From positions 1 to 8,756 of the forward strand of contig JAICKD010000088.1 of assembly GCA_025928125.1 (NCBI GenBank): a stretch of 8,756 nucleotides of DNA, written 5' to 3'. Of this stretch, positions 1-6,141 are shown piece after piece. Numbering within the stretch: the first letter of the stretch is position 1; every line of letters starts with the position of its first letter. A program made the position numbers and the translations under genes. Source of the stretch: Ktedonobacterales bacterium. GTDB lineage: Bacteria > Chloroflexota > Ktedonobacteria > Ktedonobacterales > JADMIN01. The notes beneath the pieces are model-generated. The model was given only the letters and a program-made list of their open reading frames with translations. It did not search any database and was not told where the DNA came from.

Positions 1-579
1 CATCCCGAACCGGAAGGCGTCGTGGGTGAGGCTCCTGATGCCGTCTATCTGGTAGAAACCGAGGCAGACCTCGATGCGCTGCCCGAGCGCATTCTGCACG
101 CCGAGAACCTGATGGTCACCACTCAGACAACGCTCAGCCAATGGGATACGAGACGGCTGGTTGAGGCAATATGCAGGCGATTCCCACACGCCGAGGTCTA
201 CAACGAGATATGCAAGGCGACGCAGGACCGGCAGGAGGCAGTCGCGCGTATGGCGCGCGGGTCGGATTTGACTATCGTCGTCGGCGACCCACGCAGCAAC
301 AACACCAACCGGCTCGTCCAGGTGGCTGAAGAGCTGGCTGGCAGCCCCGCGATTCGCATCGAGTCGCTGGCTGATCTTCCGCCGGGCATCCTGGAGGGCA
401 AGCAGCGCGTGGCAATTACCGCTGGCGCATCCACTCCCAGCCAGATTGCCCGTGAGGTCATTCACTTCGTGCAAAACTTCGGCATATCCACCCGTATACT
501 TCCGCAGTTTGATGGAGAGGAGCCATCATCCAGGTCCGCCAAGTCCACGACTGTACCCGCAATGAGGGAAGACGTTTAG
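1..579 (+). CDS. ispH: 4-hydroxy-3-methylbut-2-enyl diphosphate reductase (IspH/LytB), 5' end missing
   Basis: This enzyme catalyses the last step of the MEP isoprenoid pathway: a cytosolic [4Fe-4S] enzyme reductively dehydroxylates HMBPP to IPP and DMAPP. The frame is open from base 1, so the gene starts outside the window; 192 C-terminal residues are visible. The first codons read HPEPEG, matching the HPExEG motif whose His binds substrate and whose Glu relays protons. Further on are TQTTLS (substrate-binding Thr), NEICKAT with a cluster-ligand Cys encoded at 211-213, VVGDPRSNNTNRL (phosphate-binding loop; E. coli has SSN where this has SNN) and ITAGAST (the last conserved Ser). The two N-terminal cluster cysteines should lie upstream of the window. 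A tail of about 25 residues after the last conserved helix is not conserved. Family assignment is near certain. The next gene starts 239 bp downstream, so there is no sign of an operon with it. Confidence 0.96.
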   Translation, partial: HPEPEGVVGEAPDAVYLVETEADLDALPERILHAENLMVTTQTTLSQWDTRRLVEAICRRFPHAEVYNEICKATQDRQEAVARMARGSDLTIVVGDPRSNNTNRLVQVAEELAGSPAIRIESLADLPPGILEGKQRVAITAGASTPSQIAREVIHFVQNFGISTRILPQFDGEEPSSRSAKSTTVPAMREDV

Positions 580-675
580 CCAGTACGGACAGGCGCTTCT
601 TTCCTCATTTGGGCCGTGTAGGGGACTATCTCCGTATAGACATGACCTGTTTGTTTGAAAGAGCGCCGGTACTCG

Positions 676-695
676 CCTGACGTTATCCTGACGTT
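676..695. repeat. tandem 9-bp direct repeat in the spacer before the helicase-associated gene
   Basis: CCTGACGTT occurs at 676-684 and again at 687-695, an exact repeat with an 11-bp period, about one helical turn. Direct half-sites at this spacing are typical of binding sites for dimeric response regulators of the OmpR/PhoB type. The position, 120 to 140 bp before the start codon at 819, would suit an operator or activator site. No third copy is seen and no regulator gene is nearby, so the function is inferred only from spacing. Confidence 0.3.
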
Positions 696-803
696 CTATG
701 GAGGAATGGAAGCGTTCGTCAATCGTTGCGATCTACCTGTAACGTGTGCGCATCGGTAGCGCCGGTGGCAGGAAAACAGGTTGGTCGCGTAGTGAGCGCT
801 TTC

Positions 804-810
804 GGAGGGA
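804..810 (+). promoter_or_regulatory. ribosome binding site fixing the start at 819
   Basis: GGAGGGA ends 8 nt before the ATG at 819. The same reading frame stays open back to a TTG at 726, but that codon has no SD, and the 31 extra residues do not resemble the family. This site therefore decides the start. Confidence 0.75.
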
Positions 811-818
811 CCGGCATA

Positions 819-3080
819 ATGAAAAGCCTGAGCGTTATCCTCGCAGATGAATCACTCTGTTCCCTACGTGAACTGGCGGGATGGTGGGGCGCTGAGCCGC
901 CTGCCACCGATACCACCGAAGCGCGTCAGAAACTCGAACGCGCGATGCGCGACACGATTGCCGCGCGTTTCGTATGGGAGCATCTGACCGAGGATGAGCG
1001 TCGCGTCCTCTTTGCCGTGGCTGGGCCATCCGCGCGAAACTGGTGTCTGGTTGAGAGCATCGCCGACCGCACGCACCTCGACGAAGACGAGGCCGAGGCG
1101 ACACTCAATCGGCTGGTCGAGCGCCATCTGGTCTTTGTCGAAACGGCGAAGGTCCAAGGCACCGAGCTTATCGGGCAGCGAGTGACCTTTTACGGATACT
1201 CCGCGCCGCGCAATACCCAGGCCGCCATCGAAGAGAAGCGCATCGCTTATGTGCCTACAGAACTAGTGACTAGCCTGTACGCCAGTGGCCGCGAGCTCTA
1301 CATTTCTCATGCCGATCGCTCAGACAAAACCATGGATGAACTGCTCGTACCCTATCGTCAGGGTGACCTCGATCAGATCGGGCGTCGATTCGGGCTCAGT
1401 GTTCAGGCGTATTACTCGCGCAACGAGGTGCGCGCCGCCATCGCCGAAAATCTCACACAAGCTGAAGCGGTACGCTATGCGCTGGCGCGGGTGGATGCGA
1501 AGGTACAGGCGATCTACGACTGGCTGCGTAGCCGTGGTGGCCGAGTCACCGTCAATGTCTTGCGCGCGCAGGCGCATCTCAGCGAGTGGGAGCTATCCGC
1601 ACTCATCCACACCTTCGAGGAATATGCGCTGGCGTTCGATACATTCAGCGAGGGCGAGCGCATACTCTTCCTGCCAAAGGAAACACTTGCGAATCTCGCC
1701 CGCGCCGATGGGCGCCCGCACGCTGCTGTTGGTCTACAGGAGGACGAGACGCCACAGGCTTTGCGTCCCGCCGATACCACCTTCATCTGGGATATCGCGG
1801 TGCTGGTTGCGGCATCTTATGGGCAGGAGATCGAGCTAACACGCTCCGGGACGCTGCCGAAGCGCGCGGCACAGCGGCTGACCCCTATGCTCCTGGGAGA
1901 GCGAGCGCGCCGCAGCGAGCGCGAGGCGCTTGACTATGTGGATCTCCTCAAGCAGCAGGCGCATGATCTTGGCCTTGTGGTTGCGTTGCCCTCGACCGCG
2001 CGGCAACGCAACCAGCTAAAACCGGGCCAGAAGCTTGATTCCTGGTCGCGACACGACCTCGTCATGCAGGTGCGGCGGCTGTTTCGTCGCTGGCCAACCG
2101 ATCGCTGGTGGATCGATACGCCTGGCGCTGGCTACCACGAGTTCCATTCGTTCTACATCGAGATTCCGCTGGCGCGCGAACTGGTGACCCGCTTGCTCAA
2201 ACGCTGCAAGACTGGCGTGTGGTACTCGCTCGATTCATTCAGGGCGACACTGCAAAGCGACGATCCGTACATTTTGCGCCCGTCGCAGCGTTGCGCGGGA
2301 GAGGCGGGATTCAAGCTGGCCGAAGAGCTACGCGCGCATTGGGACGCCACCGACGGCGAGATTATCACCGGAATGTTCCGGTCAACGCTCTATGACCTGG
2401 GCATGGTGGCCCTCGGCTATCAGCGCGAGGTGGTCCCGACCGCGAACGAGCCAATCAATCCCGATAGCTTCATGCTCACCGAGCTTGGCGCTGAGGTGCT
2501 CGCCAGCGAACAGAGCGCCAGCCAGATGTTCTCGTCGCGCGCGCTGGTCGTTCAGCCCAACTTCCAGGTGCTGCTGATGGAACCATACATGCCCGCGATC
2601 TACTGGCTGTTGCGTTTTGCCTCGCTCGATCAGATGGGCCGCGTCAGCCAGTTCACGCTCACCCGTGAGGCGCTACGGCGAGGCATGGAGGACGGTACGA
2701 CTGTTGACGACGTGTTGCGCTTCCTGCAGACGCACAGCCAGAAATCGCTGCCACAAAACGTCATCTATACCCTGCGCGACTGGGCGCGTCAGAGCCGTGA
2801 GGCGCCACAGCCCCGGATTACACTGCTAGAGGTCAACGATGAAGCGCTGGCGGGCGAGCTAGTCACGTCGCCAAAATTGCGTGCTTATCGCCTGCGCCGC
2901 GTCGGGCCAAAGTCTGTGGCCGTGCCGCCAGAGACAAGCCTGGGTGACCTCCACCGCACGCTGACTCGGCTAGGGTACGCCAAGAAATTGCGCAGCGGCT
3001 TCGAGGAGTTGGTGGCGGCTGCCCTGCCAACTCGCCGTCGCTCGCGACGCGATGACACCGCCGCAGCCGCTGGCGCCTGA
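819..3080 (+). CDS. helicase-associated (XPB/Ssl2 C-terminal-like) DNA-binding protein without a motor domain
   Basis: The protein has 753 aa and is probably a cytosolic nucleic-acid-binding protein; no experimental role is known to me. Two winged-helix-like segments are visible, at about residues 56-107 and 228-287 (the second begins near AIYDWLRSRGG). The C-terminal third (about 573-700) carries the signature of the helicase C-terminal-like domain family related to XPB/Ssl2: VVQPNFQVLLM, a LLRFASL helix, FTLTREALRRGM, and SLPQNVIYTLRDWAR. No Walker A, DExH or other SF2 motor motif is present anywhere, so the protein cannot be an ATP-driven helicase. Comparable motor-less proteins of about 700 aa occur in actinobacteria (Rv0862c type, encoded beside an XPB helicase); here no XPB gene is in view. 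The tail is Arg/Ala-rich (738-753). The ATG at 819 is chosen for its SD. It is transcribed alone, ending at the terminator at 3140. Confidence 0.82.
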   Translation: MKSLSVILADESLCSLRELAGWWGAEPPATDTTEARQKLERAMRDTIAARFVWEHLTEDERRVLFAVAGPSARNWCLVESIADRTHLDEDEAEATLNRLVERHLVFVETAKVQGTELIGQRVTFYGYSAPRNTQAAIEEKRIAYVPTELVTSLYASGRELYISHADRSDKTMDELLVPYRQGDLDQIGRRFGLSVQAYYSRNEVRAAIAENLTQAEAVRYALARVDAKVQAIYDWLRSRGGRVTVNVLRAQAHLSEWELSALIHTFEEYALAFDTFSEGERILFLPKETLANLARADGRPHAAVGLQEDETPQALRPADTTFIWDIAVLVAASYGQEIELTRSGTLPKRAAQRLTPMLLGERARRSEREALDYVDLLKQQAHDLGLVVALPSTARQRNQLKPGQKLDSWSRHDLVMQVRRLFRRWPTDRWWIDTPGAGYHEFHSFYIEIPLARELVTRLLKRCKTGVWYSLDSFRATLQSDDPYILRPSQRCAGEAGFKLAEELRAHWDATDGEIITGMFRSTLYDLGMVALGYQREVVPTANEPINPDSFMLTELGAEVLASEQSASQMFSSRALVVQPNFQVLLMEPYMPAIYWLLRFASLDQMGRVSQFTLTREALRRGMEDGTTVDDVLRFLQTHSQKSLPQNVIYTLRDWARQSREAPQPRITLLEVNDEALAGELVTSPKLRAYRLRRVGPKSVAVPPETSLGDLHRTLTRLGYAKKLRSGFEELVAAALPTRRRSRRDDTAAAAGA

Positions 3081-3139
3081 GTCACGCCTGTGTCAGAGAT
3101 GCTGCGCCCACGAGCGCTGGCACACCTTTCGCATCAAGG

Positions 3140-3184
3140 GACCGGATGGGATAGTCTCCCATTCCGGTCTTTTCTCGTTTTCTT
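3140..3184 (+). terminator. intrinsic (Rho-independent) terminator
   Basis: The arms 3140-3151 and 3157-3169 form a 12-bp stem (GACCGGA and TGGGA pairing with TCCCA and TCCGGTC) with one bulged T at 3162 and a 5-nt loop. The stem runs directly into TTTT at 3170 and a second T run to 3184. It lies 60 bp past the stop at 3080 and separates the helicase-associated gene from the permease gene. Confidence 0.9.
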
Positions 3185-3247
3185 GGGCTGATAGCCTGGC
3201 GCTCGTACATGCATAAAGGCTGATCCTTGCTCATCTGGGAGCCAACT

Positions 3248-4516
3248 GTGGCGCACATTGTCCTCGGAGCGCTGATTTTCGTCGCGACACTAGCCCTCAT
3301 CATGATCCGCCCTTGGCGGCTCAGTGAGGCCGTGATCGCGGCATGTGGCGGGCTATTGATGCTGGTCTGCGGAATCGTCACACCAGTTGACGCCACGAAC
3401 ACGCTGCTTGGGCAATGGAATATCTATGGCTTCTTTCTGGGGCTGATGCTCATCTCCGCCATCGCCGACGCCGCCGGAATCTTCGATATCCTTGCCTATC
3501 AGGCCGCGCGCCTGGCAGGCGGCAGTAGCCTTCGCCTCTATCTCGCCATCTTCGCGGTTGGCGTCGTCATCACCGCGTTTCTGTCGAATGACGCCACCGC
3601 GCTTATTCTGACGCCGGTTGTCTATGCTCTGGTAACACGATTGCGGCTGCCCGTCCTGCCGTTCATGTTCGCCTGCACGTTCATTGCTGATACCGCATCT
3701 TTTCTACTCCCCGTTAGCAATCCAATCAACATCCTGGTGCTCAACACATTTGGTGGCAATCTCGGAACCTTCATACACTATCTCGCGCTGCCCGCGCTCG
3801 TGTGCGTCACGCTCAACATCGGGCTGTTCACACTGATCTTCCGGCGCGCTCTGACCGAACGCTATGACGCCAGCACAATTGCCAGGCCACAGGTTGCCCC
3901 CGGATTCTTGCGGATGGTCACCGTAGGACTTCTCGCCATCGGGCTGGGCTATGTGGTCGCCTCGGCCGTCGGTGCGCCAGTTTCCATTGTTGCGCTTGCC
4001 GGGAGCGCGATGCTGCTGGGCTGCGCGGCATGGTCAGGGCAACTACACTGGAATCGCTGGCGTAGTGATATCTCGTGGTCGCTGTTCGTCTTCGTCAGCG
4101 GAATGTTCCTGCTGGTGCGCGGCGTTGAGAACCTGGGGCTGACCACAGCATTCGGACAGGTGCTCCTCCATCTGGCAGGGACAAGCCAACTGCGCTCCGT
4201 GGCGCTGGTTGCGGGCGGCACGGCGCTTGGCGCTAACCTGATTAACAATGTGCCGATGACGCTGGTCATGATCTCCGCGGTTCATGGCGTTCAGTCGCCG
4301 CCGACGATCCAGATGGGAATGGCCTTTGCCATCATACTCGGCGCCGACCTCGGCCCAAATCTGACGACAGTCGGTTCGCTTGCGACGATTCTCTGGCTCT
4401 TGATCCTGCGCCGAAAGGGGTTGGAAGTTTCCACGCGCGAGTATCTCAAGCTCGGGTTGGCTGTCGTGCCGGTGATGCTAATGTTGGGCGTCTTGTTGAT
4501 ATGGCTCCGCCTCTAG
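3248..4516 (+). CDS. ArsB-family (ion transporter superfamily) permease, possible arsenite/anion exporter
   Basis: This is an integral membrane carrier of 422 aa, close to the usual ArsB length of about 429. The two inverted repeats characteristic of the ion transporter superfamily are visible. Repeat 1 has FLSNDATALILTP (111-123) followed by IADTASFLLPVSNPINI (146-162). Repeat 2 has LINNVPMTLVM (331-341) followed by GADLGPNLTTVGSLATILW (365-383). The last stretch is very close to the DLGPK-TPIGSLATLLWL segment I recall from E. coli ArsB. Hydrophobic segments cover nearly the whole protein. GTG at 3248 has GGGAG 6 nt upstream; TTG at 3227 (seven residues longer, with AAAGG upstream) is a plausible alternative. 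No arsR, arsC or arsA is present, so arsenite is not proven as substrate. The stop is 30 bp before the USP-domain gene, which suggests co-transcription. Confidence 0.85.
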   Translation: MAHIVLGALIFVATLALIMIRPWRLSEAVIAACGGLLMLVCGIVTPVDATNTLLGQWNIYGFFLGLMLISAIADAAGIFDILAYQAARLAGGSSLRLYLAIFAVGVVITAFLSNDATALILTPVVYALVTRLRLPVLPFMFACTFIADTASFLLPVSNPINILVLNTFGGNLGTFIHYLALPALVCVTLNIGLFTLIFRRALTERYDASTIARPQVAPGFLRMVTVGLLAIGLGYVVASAVGAPVSIVALAGSAMLLGCAAWSGQLHWNRWRSDISWSLFVFVSGMFLLVRGVENLGLTTAFGQVLLHLAGTSQLRSVALVAGGTALGANLINNVPMTLVMISAVHGVQSPPTIQMGMAFAIILGADLGPNLTTVGSLATILWLLILRRKGLEVSTREYLKLGLAVVPVMLMLGVLLIWLRL

Positions 4517-4529
4517 AGATGATCGGATA

Positions 4530-4545
4530 GTGAAGGAGGCTTCAC
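4530..4545 (+). promoter_or_regulatory. SD sequence presented in a perfect hairpin before the USP-domain gene
   Basis: GTGAAG (4530-4535) and CTTCAC (4540-4545) are exact reverse complements flanking a GAGG loop (4536-4539). The strong SD AAGGAGG (4533-4539) spans the 5' arm and the loop and lies 7 nt before the ATG at 4547. The fold could present or partly mask the ribosome site. That the sequence is an SD is secure; regulation is inferred. Confidence 0.6.
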
Positions 4546-4546
4546 G

Positions 4547-5023
4547 ATGCGTCTGCTTTGTGCGATAGGACAACGTGACGGCGCGCAGGTGATTCACGAC
4601 GCGCTGGCGCTCGTAGGCGACGTCGACTATCTGGCCATCATACACGTTATCGACGACCAGCCCCGTCATGGCGTCGAGGCGCAACGAGGGCTGTCACGGC
4701 GGATATCACCCGACCGCCAGCGGGAGATTGCCCTGGCTGAGGAAGCCGCTGGCAGGGTAACACTGAGCGAGGCCGAATCCGCCGCGCGCGGCCTTGGCAA
4801 GCAGATAATCTCCATCGAAACTCGACTGGAACGTGGCAAGCCCGAACAGAATATTGTTGCGCTGGCGCATGAGTTACATGTCGATCTGGTAGCACTACGC
4901 GCGCGCGAATACCCTGACAGATTCCCACGCATCGGCCCGCCTTCCGTCGGCCATACCGCGCGCTTCGTCGTCGATCATGCGCCATGCCCGGTCTTGCTGC
5001 TGCGCCTCGTGATGAGTGGATAA
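4547..5023 (+). CDS. universal stress protein (UspA-like) domain protein, ATP motif degenerate
   Basis: A single USP domain of 158 aa, the usual size for stand-alone family members, probably a cytosolic dimer. The fold is recognised from the first strand MRLLCAIG, the helix starting near residue 17, the strand YLAIIHVID (28-36), the region GKPEQNIVALAHELHVDLVALR (97-118) and the ending FVVDHAPCPVLLLR (140-153), which is the family's most typical C-terminal block. The nucleotide loop G-x2-G-x9-G-(S/T) is absent: the expected glycines read R-A-R-E, and the expected G-S reads G-H. The Asp that normally ends strand 1 is also missing. It therefore probably belongs to the non-ATP-binding class. The start has an excellent SD. 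Placement 30 bp after the ArsB-like permease suggests it modulates or accompanies that transporter. No partner is proven. Confidence 0.8.
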   Translation: MRLLCAIGQRDGAQVIHDALALVGDVDYLAIIHVIDDQPRHGVEAQRGLSRRISPDRQREIALAEEAAGRVTLSEAESAARGLGKQIISIETRLERGKPEQNIVALAHELHVDLVALRAREYPDRFPRIGPPSVGHTARFVVDHAPCPVLLLRLVMSG

Positions 5024-5057
5024 CCCTCAGCTCGAGAGTCGCACAAGAGTTGTATGC

Positions 5058-5084
5058 CTTTCATCGCATTCAAGCGCATGAAAG
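5058..5084 (+). repeat. inverted repeat 35 nt after the USP-domain gene
   Basis: CTTTCATCGC (5058-5067) pairs with GC-G-c-ATGAAAG (5074-5084), giving a 10-bp stem with one bulged base and a 6-nt loop. There is no T run after it, so it is not a classical terminator. It could be a 3' stabilising or processing hairpin of the permease-USP transcript. Confidence 0.45.
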
Positions 5085-5124
5085 CTATCAGTGCTTGATC
5101 AGTATTGAACGAATGGCACACAAC

Positions 5125-5178
5125 GTGCAGAATCGATTGTAGCGCTGTGATGGGTCGGGGCCGAGGCCGACGCTGCAC
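5125..5178 (+). repeat. nested inverted repeats in the gene-free spacer
   Basis: Outer arms GTGCAG (5125-5130) and CTGCAC (5173-5178) enclose inner arms GTCGG (5154-5158) and CCGAC (5167-5171), the inner pair closing an 8-nt loop. The 5' side has a long unpaired stretch, so this is a weaker structure than its neighbours. Confidence 0.3.
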
Positions 5179-5301
5179 AAACTGCCGGACGCCAACGCTC
5201 TCAACCACCATCGCTGATCCGGGATGCAGAGAGAGGCATTCGGACACCACGGACGCAAGACTAGGCGGGCATGTGAGGAAGGCGCCTCAACGAGTGGCAA
5301 G

Positions 5302-5376
5302 GATGCCGCGCCGATGCCGCCATGTGCTCCAAGCAGGTCTATTCCCAATCTAGCACATGTGAGGCATCCGCGCATC
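5302..5376 (+). promoter_or_regulatory. long interrupted hairpin upstream of the DJ-1/PfpI gene
   Basis: Four blocks pair in order: GATG (5302) with CATC (5373), CGCG (5307) with CGCG (5369), GATGCC (5313) with GGCATC (5363), and CATGTGCT (5321) with AGCACATG (5352). That is 22 bp in all, interrupted by small bulges and a GC/TGA internal loop, closing a 23-nt terminal loop. No T run follows, so termination is unlikely. It ends 46 bp before the start codon at 5423. It could be an mRNA leader structure, an ncRNA or a protein-binding palindrome. The pairing is directly visible; the function is inferred. Confidence 0.45.
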
Positions 5377-5422
5377 GGGCCAAGAGGCGGTAATATGAAC
5401 TATCGATCAAGGGGGTGACAGG

Positions 5423-5965
5423 ATGGCGGCGTTGCAAAACAAGCGAGTTGCGGTACTCGCCACCGATGGCTTTGAAGAGGCCGAGTTGACCGAGCCATCA
5501 AAGTCGCTGGGTGAGGCAGGCGCCAAAATTGATATCATCGCGCCACACGAAGGCCGCATTCAGGCATTCAAGCACCACGACAAGTCCATAACCGTCCCCG
5601 TGGACCGCACGATTGAGGAGGCGAGCCCCGCCGATTATGACGCACTGTTGCTTCCCGGCGGCGCGCTAAACGCGGACGCAATGCGCGCCAATCCGCAGGC
5701 GCTGCAATTTATTCGTACATTCGCCAGCAGCGGGAAGCCGATGGCAGTGATCTGCCATGCCCCGTGGGAGCTTATCTCGGCTGGCATCGTGCGCGGCCGC
5801 AAAATGACCAGCTACTACACGATCCAGGACGACATTCGCAATGCGGGAGCCGATTGGGTAGACGAGGAAGTTGTCGTTGATGGCTCGCTGGTGACGAGCC
5901 GCAAGCCCAGTGATATACCCGCATTCAACCGCGAGATGATCAGATTGTTCGCGACGCCGCGTTAG
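5423..5965 (+). CDS. DJ-1/PfpI family protein (YhbO/PfpI-type, glutamine-amidotransferase-like fold)
   Basis: A cytosolic 180-aa single-domain protein of normal length for the PfpI branch, whose members are described as intracellular proteases or as glyoxalase/deglycase-type enzymes acting on methylglyoxal adducts; which activity applies is disputed and cannot be decided here. The core is complete: strand RVAVLATDGFEEAEL with the conserved Glu at residue 18, YDALLLPGG (72-80), the nucleophile elbow AVICHAPWEL with Cys111 and His112, and the block TSYYTIQDDIRNAGADW (129-145), which matches the family's TSWPSIKDDLINAGA-like region. It ends in the usual DIPAFNREMI helix. The start is fixed by AAGGGGGTGA (5409-5418), nearly a full anti-SD complement. 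It stands alone behind a structured spacer; stress or metal neighbours fit a protective role, by inference. Confidence 0.92.
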   Translation: MAALQNKRVAVLATDGFEEAELTEPSKSLGEAGAKIDIIAPHEGRIQAFKHHDKSITVPVDRTIEEASPADYDALLLPGGALNADAMRANPQALQFIRTFASSGKPMAVICHAPWELISAGIVRGRKMTSYYTIQDDIRNAGADWVDEEVVVDGSLVTSRKPSDIPAFNREMIRLFATPR

Positions 5966-6044
5966 ACCCCGCAGGAACAGAAGCGCATGTGTTGGCGCAC
6001 TCGCCGCAACAAGCCGCTATCGATCCGTTGCGCCATCGTTGCTC

Positions 6045-6074
6045 AGTGCAAGAGCATGGCAAGTCTCTTGCATT
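6045..6074 (+). repeat. inverted repeat between the DJ-1 and NRAMP-like genes
   Basis: AGTGCAAGAG (6045-6054) and CTCTTGCATT (6065-6074) form a 10-bp stem with one G-T wobble around a 10-nt loop, 80 bp past the DJ-1 stop. No T run follows. It may be a weak terminator, a processing hairpin or an operator. The rest of the 176-bp spacer shows nothing recognisable. Confidence 0.4.
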
Positions 6075-6141
6075 GTCTCCCGGTAGATGAGCAGGTGATT
6101 GGGTCGCCTATAGCCACGAAAGGCTGCAAGAAAGAGAAACG

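Larger units (their letters stand above)
5024..5422. other. 399-bp gene-free spacer rich in inverted repeats
   Basis: No credible coding sequence was found. The short open frames here (for example 5105-5353 plus, 5088-5375 minus) overlap on opposite strands, lack SD sites and give Cys/Arg-rich sequences with no domain. The stretch instead holds at least three inverted-repeat structures (5058-5084, 5125-5178, 5302-5376) and a small stem at 5274-5289. I recognise no riboswitch or known ncRNA class. It may contain the promoter and leader of the DJ-1 gene. A TAATAT box at 5391 lacks a matching -35 element. Confidence 0.6.

Noticed and set aside
698..759. Two tiny frames in the spacer (ATG at 698, 14 codons; ATG at 706, 17 codons) as leader peptides
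   Set aside because: The only GGAGG lies too close to the second ATG, and neither peptide has attenuation-like codon runs or an associated terminator.
726..818. N-terminal extension of the helicase-associated gene from a TTG at 726
   Set aside because: There is no SD before the TTG. GGAGGGA stands 8 nt before the ATG at 819, and the extra 31 residues look unrelated to the family.
1285..1839. 184-residue plus-strand frame within the helicase-associated gene
   Set aside because: Arg/Ser-rich out-of-frame shadow; the overlapping frame is continuous and carries recognisable domains.
3184..3217. Promoter for the permease gene (TTGGGC followed by TACATG or CATAAA)
   Set aside because: The hexamers match poorly, and the second option has the wrong spacing. 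A promoter is expected after the terminator but cannot be placed.
3248..4516. Calling a full arsenic-resistance operon
   Set aside because: Only an ArsB-family permease is present, with no ArsR, ArsC, ArsA or ArsD, so a substrate-specific name was withheld.
5105..5353. 82-residue plus-strand frame and an opposing 95-residue minus-strand frame (5088-5375)
   Set aside because: They overlap on opposite strands, lack SD sites, have Cys/Arg-rich unnatural compositions and run through the long hairpin arms.
5391..5396. TAATAT as a -10 promoter box for the DJ-1 gene
   Set aside because: No -35-like hexamer lies 16-18 bp upstream, where the sequence is the hairpin's 3' arm. The match alone is too weak to call.
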